Below are positions 13,298 through 24,428 of a stretch of DNA of 64,000 nucleotides, one piece after another. Location: contig JASWJB010000035.1 of the NCBI GenBank assembly GCA_032433595.1, positions 1 to 64,000 on the forward strand, read 5' to 3'. A program made the translations under genes and the position numbers. The stretch comes from Conoideocrella luteorostrata. Lineage: Eukaryota > Ascomycota > Sordariomycetes > Hypocreales > Clavicipitaceae. Under the pieces are notes generated by a model. It was not told the origin of the DNA and searched no databases. It worked only from the letters and a program-made list of their open reading frames with translations. Position 1 is the stretch's first letter, and every line of letters begins with the position of its first letter.

Positions 13298-13703
13298 CTA
13301 TTTCTTGCCGCTCTTCTTGATTCCTTGGGACCCAGTATTGAGAGGTCCCTTCTTGCCGGACATCTTTTCTCGAAGTTCCTTTTCATCCTTTTGCGCTACT
13401 TAAGCAGTTAGAGGGAACTCTAATAGGCTTGAGATGCTCATACACACTCTAGGGACAGATGCGTTCACGAACCTTGCCTCTTCTTTTCCGCTCGTGCTCT
13501 GGCCTCAGCGGCATCATCATCATCAACTTCACCTGCCTGCGACTTTGGTTTTTTCAGCGGCGGACGTTTACCACCTGCCAGTGTATCCCGTCAGCACTCA
13601 TATTGTATATTCGACCAGTCTTGAAAGCCTGGTGTTCGCTGATTCCGCAATGAAAAATGTAGTTGCAATTGCACTACTGACCTTGTTTGTCCAGGCCGCC
13701 CAT
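13298..13703 (-). CDS. tma7: TMA7-like translation machinery-associated protein
   Basis: A tiny lysine-rich ribosome-associated protein, found from the C-terminal signature GPLNTGSQGIKKSGKK, which is diagnostic for TMA7/CCDC72. Exons: 13703-13682, 13574-13473 and 13395-13298, joined by GTCAGT...GGCAG and GTTCGT...AGTAG introns; the frame stays open throughout and gives 73 aa (the family is usually about 64). The start MGGLDKQGGKRPPLKK replaces the usual M-x-x-RQGGK-KPLK start. The middle has an acidic EVDDDDAAEARARAEKKR segment matching the LDEDD-AF-EKQ region of relatives. Yeast Tma7 co-purifies with ribosomes and its loss affects translation. Two short exons hide the gene from simple ORF scans. 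Confident in family; exact first exon slightly less so. Confidence 0.85.
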
Positions 13704-14903
13704 GATGTTGCGATGAGATAACACCCTTTAAAAAAAGTTCGTATTATATATGACAGGTTGGCGATGTCAGGGATCGTCCGAGGTCTCGGTAACACTGTTG
13801 GTTGGTTGCCTGTAGGTTCTGTTGGCTACGACGGCGGGAGAAAATTATCGACGCTTCGCGAAGCGGGCGAGGAGGGACAGGACAGAGATCCCAAAGTCGG
13901 CGGGGGTAGAGTCACTCGGAAGGGAAGGTGGGGGGAATGATCTGCTTCGGGCTTAGTCTTGTTGTACGGTAACTAACTAACCAATTAGTTCATTCGTGGT
14001 GGAAGAAAAGGGTGAGAGACTGGAGTTGACCGAGACTACTGTGGTAAACCATAATGCAATCGCAAAAGCATATTTATGATATCTAGACTTATTAAGGGGA
14101 CGAGTGCGCTGTAGACACTGCCGAAAAGTAGCACGGCCACATTGGTGGAATTTAGCAGCCTGAGACAATCCCAGCCTGGTTGACATGGGCGTTGAATTCG
14201 GTAGGATGGCCATCCGGCATTCTCAAACGCATTTGTAGACGATAGTATTGATACCGACTCGCAGTTAGCTACTGTGAGCACGATAGCCTACCCTGGCTCT
14301 CGGAGACCGATACAATTTTGTAGTACTCCGTAAATGATCTGATGATGTGAACTTGAATTCGATCTCCACTACGGAGTACAGAGTACCACGACTCAGTTAG
14401 CCGCCAATGCCAATGCCGCCGCCGCTGCTATCCCGAAGAAGTCGCTCAGGTACCGCTACTTCTAGTAATTACATACCAACAAAGTGTCGTGTCAACCTCT
14501 GATCTAGGCAAAAGGGTAACTAAGAGCCATCTGCCGTTGTCGTCAATGGCAAATTGCCAGACTTGGAGCAAATCCCAGAGGCGACAGACATGCAACGGGC
14601 GATAGTGGAGAATCGGAGGAAATTACGGAGTACTCTTTGGTGATTTACCAACCAGCACAAATCAACAGCCCACAATCAACGTGATGAGAACGTCGCTCAC
14701 GCTTGCACATGTCAGTCCCAACAATTTCGGGATAGTCAACACGCGCTTCCTTCAACCACCAACATCAGGAGCTGCAATTTTATTTTCGCATTGCACGGAG
14801 TACATAAGTAGCAGTCGCCACCAGATTCATTCTCAATTTCGACATGCTAGCCATAATTTCTCCCGCGACGTAGCACCGATTCCGCTCTGAACATCACAGC
14901 AAG
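13704..14903. other. Intergenic between tma7 and the PAQR gene
   Basis: A divergent promoter region for tma7 (minus) and the PAQR gene (plus). It contains three exact TACGGAGTA/TACTCCGTA copies (14,324; 14,370; 14,624) and a fourth relative at about 14,797. No coding sequence recognised. Confidence 0.6.
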
Positions 14904-16005
14904 ATGGGTACAAAATCACAATCAAACGGCACTCGCAAACGTCGCCCTTCCACCGCCGCCGAGTCTATCATCAATACTGCTAAAACCCTTCCCGCGAAGG
15001 CGGAATCGACACTTCTTCTCTTATGGGACGACCTCCCGTCCTGGCGCCGTGACAATGTCTACATCCAATCCGGCTACCGTCAAATCCGCGCCTCCTACAT
15101 GCACTGCTTCCAATCCCTGTTTTATCTTCACAACGAATCCGTCAATATCTGGTCGCATCTCATTGGGGCATTGGTGACCATTGCGTTTTCTGCGTACGGC
15201 TACTACGTTCTTCACCCCCGCTATGAGCAAGCTACCTCAGCGGATGTGTTTGTCTTTGCCTGCTTTTTTGGCGGTGCCTTTCTCTGTTTGGGTATGAGTG
15301 CGACGTTTCACGCCCTGGTGGATCATAGCAAGGATGTGGCCAAGTGGGGAAACAAGTTGGATTATACGGGGATAGTGGCCTTGATAGTGGGCAGTTATGT
15401 GCCTGCCATGTATTATGGATTCTTCTGTAGACCGGCTCTGATGTCGCTGTATCTCTACCTGGTGAGTCTACTACTATAGGTATCCAGGAGAACTAACATG
15501 CTATTGAGTTGAGGTGAGCTAATGTATTCGGGCAGATTTGCATCTTGGGCATTGGATGTGCTGTTGTCTCATGGGTTGAGCGTTTCCGCACCCCTCAGTG
15601 GCGTCCCTATAGAGCGGCCATGTTTATTGGACTCGGTGTTTCTGGTATCGGCCCTTGTTTACACGGGATGTCCATCTTTGGATACTCTGGGCTCGAGGAT
15701 CGTATGAGCATCAGCTGGGTCATCGCGCAAGGCATCATGTATATATTTGGCGCAGTATTGTATGCGGTAAGTGTGTTGCAGTATTCTCGTGTTGATTTGA
15801 CACCAGCCCGCGAACAACAGTTGCTGACCGGACGTAGATTCGATGGCCGGAACGCAGTTTCCCGGGATCATTCGACATTTGGGGCAGCTCGCACCAAATT
15901 TTCCACATGTTTGTTCTTTTGGCCGCCGCAACGCACTTTTACGGAATGGCCAAGGCGTTTGATTATCACCACAGCCTGAACGGATCGCAATGTGCTTTTG
16001 AGTAA
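14904..16005 (+). CDS. PAQR/Izh family seven-helix membrane protein
   Basis: An adiponectin-receptor-like (hemolysin III superfamily) integral membrane protein; yeast relatives Izh1-4 affect zinc and lipid/sterol homeostasis. Exons: 14904-15461, 15536-15766, 15838-16005, with phase-0 introns of 74 and 71 bp; 318 aa. A basic cytosolic N terminus leads to LPSWRRDNVYIQSGYR and then SLFYLHNESVNIWSHLIGA, a family hallmark. Seven hydrophobic segments follow. The metal-site residues are visible: S-A-T-F-H at the end of helix 2 and H-Q-I-F-H before helix 7. The protein ends CAFE. Its stop lies 45 bp from the stop of the convergent TFIIIC gene, so the 3' UTRs probably overlap. Confidence 0.93.
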
Positions 16006-16050
16006 GCAAGTGCCGACGGATTTCCTTCATTCCAACGTCTGCAAATTGCT

Positions 16051-18274
16051 TCAACCAGGGGAGTTGTCCAAGCCGAGGTCCATTACCCTTACTAGGCCAG
16101 ACGCCATTGCCGCGGCTGCCCAGCATCCATATTCTTCGTTCGGGTTCCATTCCACTGTGGTGATTCTGGAGAGAGGCTCATAGACGATACCTCGTGTCGG
16201 GTCCATGACGCCGCCGACCTCGTCATCTTCGTTTCCCTCGGCGACATCAACATCGGATTTTTTTGGTCTCTTTGGCTTCTTAGACAGCGGGACCCTGACC
16301 TCCCCTTTTGCACTACGACCCTTCTCGATCGCAAAACCATGAATGATGCGCGATGCACCACGCTCAGCGGCAGGAGAATCCTGGGTAAATAACTCTTTGG
16401 GCCGATGCTCATGCTGGAATAACCGCAGACGAGTAGTCGCTTCTCGACGACTATGGAACAGCTCAATCTGCGGATTTAGGCACCATAGTGACCCGTCCGT
16501 CGTACCTATCAGCAAGAACGGATGCGTACGTCCCACGGCCAAGCTTGAACTATAGCTTTCGCCAACAAAGACTCTCCGCACAACAGGGAAAAAGCTCTGA
16601 TGCATGAACCCAATCAAGGTGTTTAGTGCATTAGCGGACGGATACACCGAAAAGAAACCCTGAGAATGATCACTATATGCCAGCATATTGGTTTGCCAGC
16701 TCACTGCGTTTGTTTGCACCTCGGTTGTCTCATACGTTGGACGACTCAAATCTACCAGCTTTGTCGTGCCACCAATGGGCGTCGACGCCACGAGAAACGG
16801 CTGCGAGGGATACCCCGTAGCGATGTCGACAATGAGGCTGTGATGAACCGGATGCCGTGACACCATGAACTGAGGATAGACGGACCATAATGCGATGGAG
16901 CCATCGGAGTAGCCTACAACGAGTCTGTTAAACGTCGCCCATGCTATCGCTGTAGCTTTGACACTGGCTTCATTTTCAAGCTTGAAGGATGCTTCGCCAC
17001 GTAGAATATGATCTGATAAAGTCAGCAAACAGTAGAATAGAGTAGAATAGAAGGCATGGTCAATGCTTACCAAATGATCCATCTTCTCTTTCGTCATTAC
17101 TTATAATACATACTTGACCATCGCCACACAGTACCGCAAGATAGTGGATTGTTGAATAACCCCTAGACATTGGCACCGGGCACCACCTCACTCTTTTCGC
17201 GCGACCGAAGTCCAGGCAAACTGTCTTGCGTAGTTGTGGTGCTTGCGGTGACGGACGAAGCACCCCTCCTACCTGCTGCCCTTCACATGCCCACACCTGC
17301 ACTGTCCCATGTTTCTGAAAGTCCGGCTTCTGGTGTTCTGTTTCATAATCGAAGCTTTCCTGGTCAGAATGAGGTATCACAGCGAGAGCAAGCAGCTGCA
17401 CGCCATCACGCTTAGGACACCAGTCCATCCCCGTCACAATGCCACCCGCATCCAGTATCCAGCCTGTAGGTATCTTCTTCTCCGAAGTGTCGTCCTCGTA
17501 CGGCAGCCAGCTTTGCGATAGAGAATATGAGTCTCCTGGATGAAGAACCAGTTCCTTTTGCACATCAAGTGGCCCCATGAGCAACCGCAATCCCAATCTA
17601 GGCTGTTCATACGGCCTCCTTTCGTCGTCAAACAAGGCCGTGTAAGTCGTGGGCGTAGCAAACCCATCCGCGGCAGTCATCTTCCGAGTTGACCATCTCT
17701 CTGCGAACTGTGCCTCCTTTTTAAAAAAATCGCCCGCCCAGGGAGCCGTATCGGACAGGCCCTTCTCGGGGGGCGTATATTTCGGCGGCAAGACAGGCCA
17801 TCCAGCCCACCGATCCAGTAGTCTCTGCGCGAGGCGGATGTTCTCCAAACGGGGACCGTACCATGCGTTTATTAGTGGCTGGCCGCGCATGGTCCTATCA
17901 TACGGACCGGAATACCCCTTCAGAGGGGTATCTGTAGTGACGGACTCGACTTCCAGGTATCCACGTGATTTGACCTTGGGAGGCGCCTTACCCTTCTTCA
18001 CGCGTTCTCTGCGAATCGGGGTGGTGGTATCGGCGGGGCGATCATCCGATGCTGGCGACGAGGGAGCTTCTTCCTCTTGGGAGAAGTCCTCATCGTCGGG
18101 AGAGCTTACGGCGGAGGCGTCATCAGAATTTTCGGAGGAGACAGCGCGCCGGCGTTGACGGGCTGTTGCTTTTTGAGACGGGGCCGCATTGTCCGGTTCG
18201 CTGTCTGAACTGCTCTCAAAATCATACTTTTGAGGTGTGTAGTTTTTAGTGCGGTTTGAGGTGCGGGTTCTCAT
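16051..18274 (-). CDS. WD40 protein, probable TFIIIC subunit tau-91 (Tfc6/Sfc6-like)
   Basis: A likely subunit of the RNA polymerase III factor TFIIIC, which binds tRNA-gene B boxes and organises chromatin. Exons: 18274-17071 and 17012-16051, with a 58 bp phase-1 intron (TTTG|GTAAGC...ATCAG|AT); about 721 aa. The N-terminal 150 residues are basic and acidic low-complexity sequence rich in Ser/Asp/Glu. The C-terminal 550 residues form a WD40-like beta-propeller, including an early block ending WILDAGGIVTGMDWCP and a terminal block with TTVEWNPNEEYGCWAAAAMASGLVRVMDLGL, the pattern seen in fungal Tfc6/Sfc6. An upstream in-frame ATG (18,349) would add 25 residues; the MRTRTSNRTKNYTP start looks more natural. 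The WD40 class is firm and the TFIIIC name is from remembered family resemblance. Confidence 0.8.
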
Positions 18275-19948
18275 GGTGGGATGAGATGCGCATGGTGCTG
18301 TTGCTGCTGATGAGTGAGGATCAATGAAGTGTGGTGAGTCTCGGTGCATCCATTTGGTGGTGGAGCTTGGCTTAGGTTTTTCGCAGGGTCGGGCGAGAGT
18401 GCGGCTTGGTGGTGGGGCATATGAATGAAGGTTTCTGAGAGATCCAGATGATGAGATCTGTGTGTTGAGTTTGTACGGTTGTGTGCATATCGTAAATTTA
18501 GGGGTTTAAATCGATCGAAGCGATAAATTCGAGAGTTGATGAATTGCTCATTTATGAGGTTTGTTGGCGAGATTTTTGCCGGACCCGTCTTATCACATGT
18601 TGTGTAAGACTCCGCTCACCTCACTCACTCATTAAACCCAGCAGGATGAGTGTATGAACCCTATTCTTCATGTTGAAACCGAGTAATTAGATGACCCTCG
18701 AAATCGGACGCGTCGGTCTCATTTATATATTATTTTCTAATTATGTTTTCATGATTCACCTCATTTAGCACGCCGTTTCTGATCTAATCATGCGTTTTTT
18801 CCACGATGTCGCTCATTCTGGGCGCAGCATTGGTGACGCGGGGTCTTCAGTGAGACAGTCCCAAGTATCTCGAAGGAGCATCAACGAAATTGTCTCTGCT
18901 GATGCTATCATCAGAGAACTGAAGTGTTTTAGCGTATTCTAGCTATCAAAGAAATGAGGACCCGAATTCGAGAGAATATTTACAGCGGTCGAGTCGTCAA
19001 TAAAAGCAAGTGTGTCTTGATGTGGCGCAATTGTCCGCGACACTTGGTGACTATGTTCTCTCGTCGCTCCTGGCGGCGTGGTGGGCCGCATTCTTGCTTT
19101 TGTCGAACACAGTCCGAAAGACTAGAGACAGATATACGCCTCTCCATTTCTCAAATAAGGCGGCTGTGTAGCCTAGCCAAGAGAGATAAATGGACGTGAT
19201 AGTCGCTCACTGATGCTGAATGCTGGATGCTGAGCGACCAACAGTACAGTACCCAGTAGTAATTTCGAGCCACTGTTTTTTGACTCGAAATTACTAGAAG
19301 CCACTGCAGCAGCGAAATGCTAATGGAATACGGAGAACAGGCGCCCCCACCTTCCGGGCTGCCAAGGCCGCATTGTTCTGGTACATTCGGGGTTAGCCCG
19401 CTTGGAGGCTGCACAAATGCCCTGACTCCGTAGTAATGACATGGATGCGTCGAATTATTCCGGTCGTTATCTTACCTTGCGGTTCTCCCGCAAATGATAT
19501 GCATTTGCCCTTTCGAGAAGTAGTTGCCTCTGAGGAGTGCACAGTAACGTGCAGTAATGGGAGGTCTGAATTACCTGCCACGCCTCACTTGTAGCTACTA
19601 TCTGCCGAATTCGATCGGATTGCAGCTCGCCATCAAATTCTCCCGCCTTGAAGACACTGAAGCCATCAAATAGAAATAGACCGTACCTAGCCAATCTTGC
19701 AAAACGAGTGTTGAAAGTAAGGGCTGCATGCTGAGACAAGGGCGGCCGGCGCACGGCGGTGGCAGTCCTGCGAAGAGAGTACGATCACTACCCAACTTTC
19801 GGTCAAGATTGCCAAGAATATAGTTCGTGGATGCTTCGCCCCTTTCATGTCATATATCGCATTACAATGCGCTCGTGTTCCTGGGTTTAGGCAGAATGTG
19901 CTCCGTGAGCTTCCCGTGGCTTTGATTTAGAAGGGCGGGAACTCACGG
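18275..19948. other. Intergenic, no supportable gene
   Basis: This is upstream sequence of the TFIIIC gene followed by 1.5 kb without a convincing coding frame. Minus-strand frames near 19,467-19,754 look vaguely protein-like (FDGFSVFKAGEFDGELQSD) but no start, splice pattern or family could be settled. Confidence 0.5.
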
Positions 19949-20197
19949 CTATTGGCAACCTGGCCAAAACTGCGTGAAGCCCACCCACCTCCATTGTTTC
20001 AGAAACGATCGGTACTTTCTGCTAGACTCATCAGACATGCCCTCCGATGCGTTGTGATTAGAAAATTCTCGGACGTTGCGGAGCCTGTGTTTGGTGATCT
20101 GGCGGAGTTGATCGACGTTGAAGCTGTACCCTGAACCAACAGCGTTGAGCTCCCTCTCACTCATAATTGGCTTTGGGAGTGGACTTCCAGGAAACAT
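19949..20197 (-). CDS. Possible small hypothetical protein or exon
   Basis: An 82-codon frame beginning MFPGSPLPKPIMSER with a composition that looks coding. A TATAAATAG box on the same strand lies about 100 bp upstream (near 20,300), which would suit a promoter. I recognise no family, and it may join a further minus-strand segment near 19,600-19,740 by splicing. It could also be chance. Low confidence. Confidence 0.25.
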   Translation of the reverse strand: MFPGSPLPKPIMSERELNAVGSGYSFNVDQLRQITKHRLRNVREFSNHNASEGMSDESSRKYRSFLKQWRWVGFTQFWPGCQ

Positions 20198-20509
20198 TAG
20201 TACCCGTTAGAAAGAGCGCAGGGGATTGCGGTACCTATTCAACGTTTGTGAAAATAGAGGTCTATCGCTCCGTCAACGGACCGAGAGATACTTCTATTTA
20301 TACAGACGTTGCAAGAGAAGTCAGCCAACAATAAGAGTAGCTTGAGCATCGGAAAATACAGGCTTGCCCGTTTCCACGTGACGATGAGTCTCCTTAAACT
20401 CTCCTGGAACGCTTCCGATGATCTGTAGTACATGTCTAGATCCCGCGGGCTGATGTTTCCAACTCTCTGAGAGCTGTCGCCGCAGCACGGCATTAGTTAT
20501 CGCGACGCC

Positions 20510-21258
20510 ATGTTCGTGTTTACGCTACTACTCGCAGCTCTCCTGGCAGAGTTCTTCGGAAAAGCACTCACCAGAGCCCAATTTATCCAGCCGCCGCCCC
20601 GCTCGAAGGACTCCTGGCAGGACAACCCAAGATATCATCTAGGGAGCACAGTTGACTTTGCGTGGAAATCCGACGACGCTACCTTGAAGCTCTTATTATT
20701 TATAGAATACCCCAAACCCTCGCTTCCTAGCAAATGCAAGGGGAAGCGATATTGGCTGAAAAGTATAAACTTACTCCCCTTCTAATCCTACAGAGACTAT
20801 TGCAGAATCTGGAGCTAAGTAGCCACATCGTCTTAGAAAACATCACCAGCGAAACGACCAATTTTCACTGGACTACTGATCTGTTTGGCCGCGAGCTGAT
20901 TGTGCCGCCGCACGATGATGCCGTCAGCTATTTAGCGCTTGCGGACGAGGCCTCCAGGACTATCAAGTACTATTCGTCCTTCTTTAATATATCCCTAACC
21001 AACAACCAGTCACCGTCTGGGCGTTACGACAAGCTACAAGATCCCGCACCGCTACCAGAATCAGGGCTTTCTGCAGGAGCCACCGCCGGAGTTGCGGTTG
21101 GTGCGACTATAGGGACCATCGTTGGTGCTGGTCTCGCATGGTCTTTGTGGAGATGGAGGAGGATTCGAATGCGGTCCCGGCAAACACTGGTACGGTCTGA
21201 AGGCTACAAACCTAAATCGGGGCGACGGACCGAGCCGGTACATGAACTTGCAGGCTAA
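20510..21258 (+). CDS. Frameshifted single-pass surface protein (signal peptide, ectodomain, TM)
   Basis: This belongs to a common filamentous-fungal family of unknown role: signal peptide (MFVFTLLLAALLAEFFG), then a FIQPPP...DNPRYHLGSTVDFAWKS start, an Ig-like small ectodomain ending near SSFFNISL, and a C-terminal glycine/alanine-rich helix (GLSAGATAGVAVGATIGTI...) followed by a basic tail, as in wall-stress sensors. The first 85 codons and the remaining part lie in different frames; both are open across about 20,731-20,785. I tried candidate introns there and none keeps the frame with acceptable splice sites: a 31 bp GTATAA...CTACAG candidate is too short and brings in a stop. A one-base indel, either a real mutation or an assembly error, is the simplest reading. 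The role is inferred only. Confidence 0.6.
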
Positions 21259-21897
21259 ACACGATGGTGCGATGTGGAATCCTTGGTTGGGACTAAGAGA
21301 ACTAGAGGCGCCGAAGCAGGTACCCAGAACTGTTTGACATAGCAGGTGTAATAGCCATGGAGTTATGTACATTTGTATAAGTGCATGACGGTATGTAATG
21401 TACACAAATACGTTAAAATATTATACACAAAAGCGACTCGAAGAGGTTCACTGTCATTGTCCCCGTGTTTTGGAAGTAGGCTAGCCACGCTCACTTCGTT
21501 TCGCACTCTCAAGACGTGTGTATCCTGCGGCGAAACAAACTAGGGGGTTCTACAAACTATCCAAGTCAATTTTTAATCTTAATCAATCCTTGACAGCTTT
21601 GCCTGTTTTATGCCAGGATGAATGCTGTTCTTGATGAGCTCTACGGGAAGGCGGCCGCTCAGGACTACTGGCCCATGTCGCGACGTAGCTTCCGGCTCAG
21701 ACCTTGCCGCAAAAACACAGTATTATGTAGCTGCATATGGGAAAGCAATTGCATCGCTTTGGTCTCTGTTCCTATGGACCAAAGTCTCGTTTTGTACCTC
21801 AGTAGTAATGTCCACGTAGTCCAGGCAGTCTAACAGACCGCTAGTTGAAATGATAAAGCTAACAAAGTAAAACCATGTCTGTATACGTGGAAACGAT
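21259..21897. other. Intergenic between convergent genes
   Basis: This is the 3' flank of the surface-protein gene and of the PLA2 gene. No coding sequence or notable repeat was recognised. Confidence 0.6.
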
Positions 21898-22540
21898 TCA
21901 GGGGGACAAATTCAGACGTGGAAGCTGCCTGGCCTCCTTCGCTCTCTTTAACTCCGCCCCGTGCCATAAAACTAAGTCTTCGTATTCTTTTGTAGACCCT
22001 CCTTTCTTCATCGACATGTCGTCAGGTACAGCATCTTTGCCACCGAATGCACGAACTGTCCTGTAGTAGATTTCTGCGACGGCTTTGCAACTCATTACAT
22101 CGGAGACTCGATCGCACTGGAAATATAAACTGTTCACGTATAGTGTTAGGCCAACATCGTAACAGCGAAGCAGACAAAGGTACGTTGCGACGGGTTGGAA
22201 CATACTCATACACAAATTGAAGATCTATTTTCAATCTATTAGTGTCTGTAAAGCGATTTTGCCGCATGTAGTTTCCGTATCCAAAGTCGTGGCGGCGGCA
22301 CGCTGGTAAGAATGGAAAATCGAATGGATTATTGGGTGCGTAGGTGCAGCCATCCGTCTCCCAGTCCAATTTTTTCGGTATTTTTAGACTCCATGAGTCG
22401 GAGAACTCGTCAAGAGTGTAATCGAAGAGCAATGTGTCTGTTATTAGCTCAACGCTATTGCAAGTTTTGTTGTGTTTTCTGGGAACATGTGCAGCTACAG
22501 CGACTGTCGCAGCGAGACATGTGTAGTTTCTGAGCTTCAT
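21898..22540 (-). CDS. Secreted fungal phospholipase A2
   Basis: A small extracellular PLA2 of the fungal/bacterial (group XIV, prokaryotic-type) family that hydrolyses the sn-2 ester of phospholipids. Exons: 22540-22212 and 22129-21898, with an 82 bp phase-2 intron (GT|GTATGAGT...GAACAG|T); 186 aa. A signal peptide covers about residues 1-17. The core GCTYAPNNPFDFPF-LPAC-RRHDFGYGNY holds the catalytic His84-Asp85 dyad. Downstream are FTDTNRLKIDLQF and LYFQCD...AVAEIYYRTVRAFG, matching the last helices of the fold with their paired cysteines. The 27-residue basic C-terminal extension after FGGKD is longer than I expect and may be processed. The intron removes a frame break that would otherwise truncate the enzyme. 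Confidence 0.9.
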
Positions 22541-23795
22541 ACTTTTATATATCGCTTATGTCGACCGTCACAAGGGCATGAAGATGTTGGATTTCACGGC
22601 TGCTATGTGTGGCTTACACGGGTCCTGGGTGTAGGATTACGTGGCCTCTGGCTCTGAGGCAGGAGGCAGGAAGCAGGGACAAGGGTTTTCTCAGATAATA
22701 GGGCTATAAGCAGGGGGATCTGGACGGGGCTGTCAGTGGAGGAACTCTGTATCCATCATCATCGTAACACCACCCTACCATAAATGCACACACGAATTTG
22801 ACCCCGTCCAACTTTTACAACAGAAGACATGCTCACAGTTAGCAGCAGATATCTCCTTTCAGCTGGCTCGTTAAGCCCAGAAAAGCACATTCTGTTCGGC
22901 TCGGCAAAGATTTCATATTCGACCTATTTTACGAGTAGGCTGTTCACGTTTGTCGCAAGCTTGGGCACGACTGTCCGGCGGTGAGAAATTTATCGTCCCA
23001 TGCGTTAAGTAAAAGCGAAGGAATATGACTGGGATTCTCTGTGGACACGCGGCGATTGCCGAGGCTAACAAAACAGGGGTTATGATAGCGCACACTTTCG
23101 GTGAAATTAAACCATGCTATGCTCTCTCTGTCTTCTTTTGGTACGGCAGATGTATTAATGCTAAGCAAGACTATCAGGCGGCGAGGACTAAAAGATGGTG
23201 CCTAAGAGCTGGTGAAAGAGCCTACATGTTTTACAAACTGTTAGTCGATCTATATCGTTCTATGGAACTCCCAATTGCAACCGGTCTTTGGATAGGGAAA
23301 GTTTACGCTATATATCATAACCCTATTGTGTTAACTAGAAATTTTGTACAATGCAGTACCAAGACCGAAATGGACAAGGTAGATGTTCTCATACTTGACA
23401 ACGGGGACTATCTTATTGCTTGACAACCACGCTGTCAAAAATGGACCCCACCTTGATCATGCCATACTAGTATTATAACAAACCGATAAGCTCAATGTGC
23501 AGAGTTTTCCAAGACAACCAATGTGATTTGGTAGCACCCTAGATTTCTTCAATTCTGGACCAAGCACGCGCTGGCTTGACATTCGGCTTGTCCAGCAGCC
23601 ATATCCTAATAACCGGCCATCTCTTCATTATAAATGGGACAGTGAAGATATTTGGGTTTTAACATCTTACGTTAAGGTAGAGTTCCGCCTCGTTGAATGC
23701 TTGATGCGACGGTTTTGTTAATTGAAGTAGAACTATCCCTTCTTGCCAAGACGAAAATGTTTTCCGAGATTTGGGTCTTGTGGGCGTTGGTAAAC
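22541..23795. other. Mostly non-coding; one doubtful frame
   Basis: A 132-codon plus-strand frame at 23,025-23,423 (MTGILCGHAAIAEANK...) overlaps a minus-strand frame and has no family I recognise, so I do not call it a gene. The rest is the PLA2 upstream region and the upstream region of the next gene. Confidence 0.45.
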
Positions 23796-24428
23796 ATGGC
23801 ATCAGCAATTATTACCAAGAGAACAGAATACACAGCATATATTCAAATACGAAATAACTTGGAGCTACCCATTTACAATTTAACAGTAGCGCATGTGGTA
23901 CGAATGCAGCCTGTGTATAAGAAGACGTGGAGTCAGCTTGCGCCATCAAAACTATCAAGCAAAAAGGAGGTCAATTTCGAGACGGTCAGTGTATTTGACG
24001 ACAAATGGCAGATAGAGTTCGTGTCTCAGGATCAACGCATGCTTTGCTTCTCGAAACCGGTGGAGGTTGATGTCCTCTCGCAAAAGGCCGCTTTTTTGTC
24101 CTACCAAGCGAAGCGTTTTCGTGCGACGACGGAATGTGCTGGGGATTATTCTGCACGAATAGACGCATGCAGACAGCTATTATCTATGACCGATTTGAAG
24201 TGCCATAACACCCTGGAAGTTCCTATCATGGATTATAGCTCCTTGCATACACACAACCTTAAAGAGGAGGATGCCGGGAAAGTAACAAAAATCGAACTGA
24301 ACAAGGATGGCTCTGTACGTTTTATCTCGGAGTCAGATCTCTCGGAGACGTCATTTGCCTGCTTGAGCGTTTCTCCCGCTGGCAAATCGTTCCATGTTAA
24401 AGACGGCGCACAGCTTGAGGGCTGTTAA
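23796..24428 (+). CDS. Hypothetical protein resembling fungal 'up-regulated in Daf-2' domain proteins
   Basis: An intronless frame. The segment RTEYTAYIQIRNNLELPIYNL...HV followed by KTWSQLAPSKLSSKKEVNF and a later WQIEFVSQDQ resembles the beta-sandwich pattern of fungal proteins annotated with the 'up-regulated in Daf-2' domain (x-V-x-N-N-x-x-x-P-I-x-x-V-x-V-x-H, then W-x-x-I-x-x-G/A). The end, LKEEDAGKVTKIELNKDGSV followed by ETSF, fits the C-terminal portion of the same group. I chose the start MASAIITKRTEY at 23,796 because the domain begins at once; in-frame ATGs at 23,697 and 23,757 would add a hydrophobic lead (MFSEIWVLWALVN) that could be a signal sequence. The function of these fungal proteins is unknown to me. 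The family call is tentative and the coding call is better supported. Confidence 0.6.
   Translation: MASAIITKRTEYTAYIQIRNNLELPIYNLTVAHVVRMQPVYKKTWSQLAPSKLSSKKEVNFETVSVFDDKWQIEFVSQDQRMLCFSKPVEVDVLSQKAAFLSYQAKRFRATTECAGDYSARIDACRQLLSMTDLKCHNTLEVPIMDYSSLHTHNLKEEDAGKVTKIELNKDGSVRFISESDLSETSFACLSVSPAGKSFHVKDGAQLEGC

Noticed and set aside
17011..17019. Third ATCWGATAA iron-GATA site
   Set aside because: It lies inside the intron of the TFIIIC gene, and one chance match is expected in the window.
20763..20793. 31 bp intron to repair the surface-protein gene
   Set aside because: It is too short for fungal splicing, and the resulting frame meets a stop within ten codons.
23025..23423. 132-codon plus-strand frame as a gene
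   Set aside because: No family, no promoter or splice support, and an overlapping minus-strand frame looks equally plausible.
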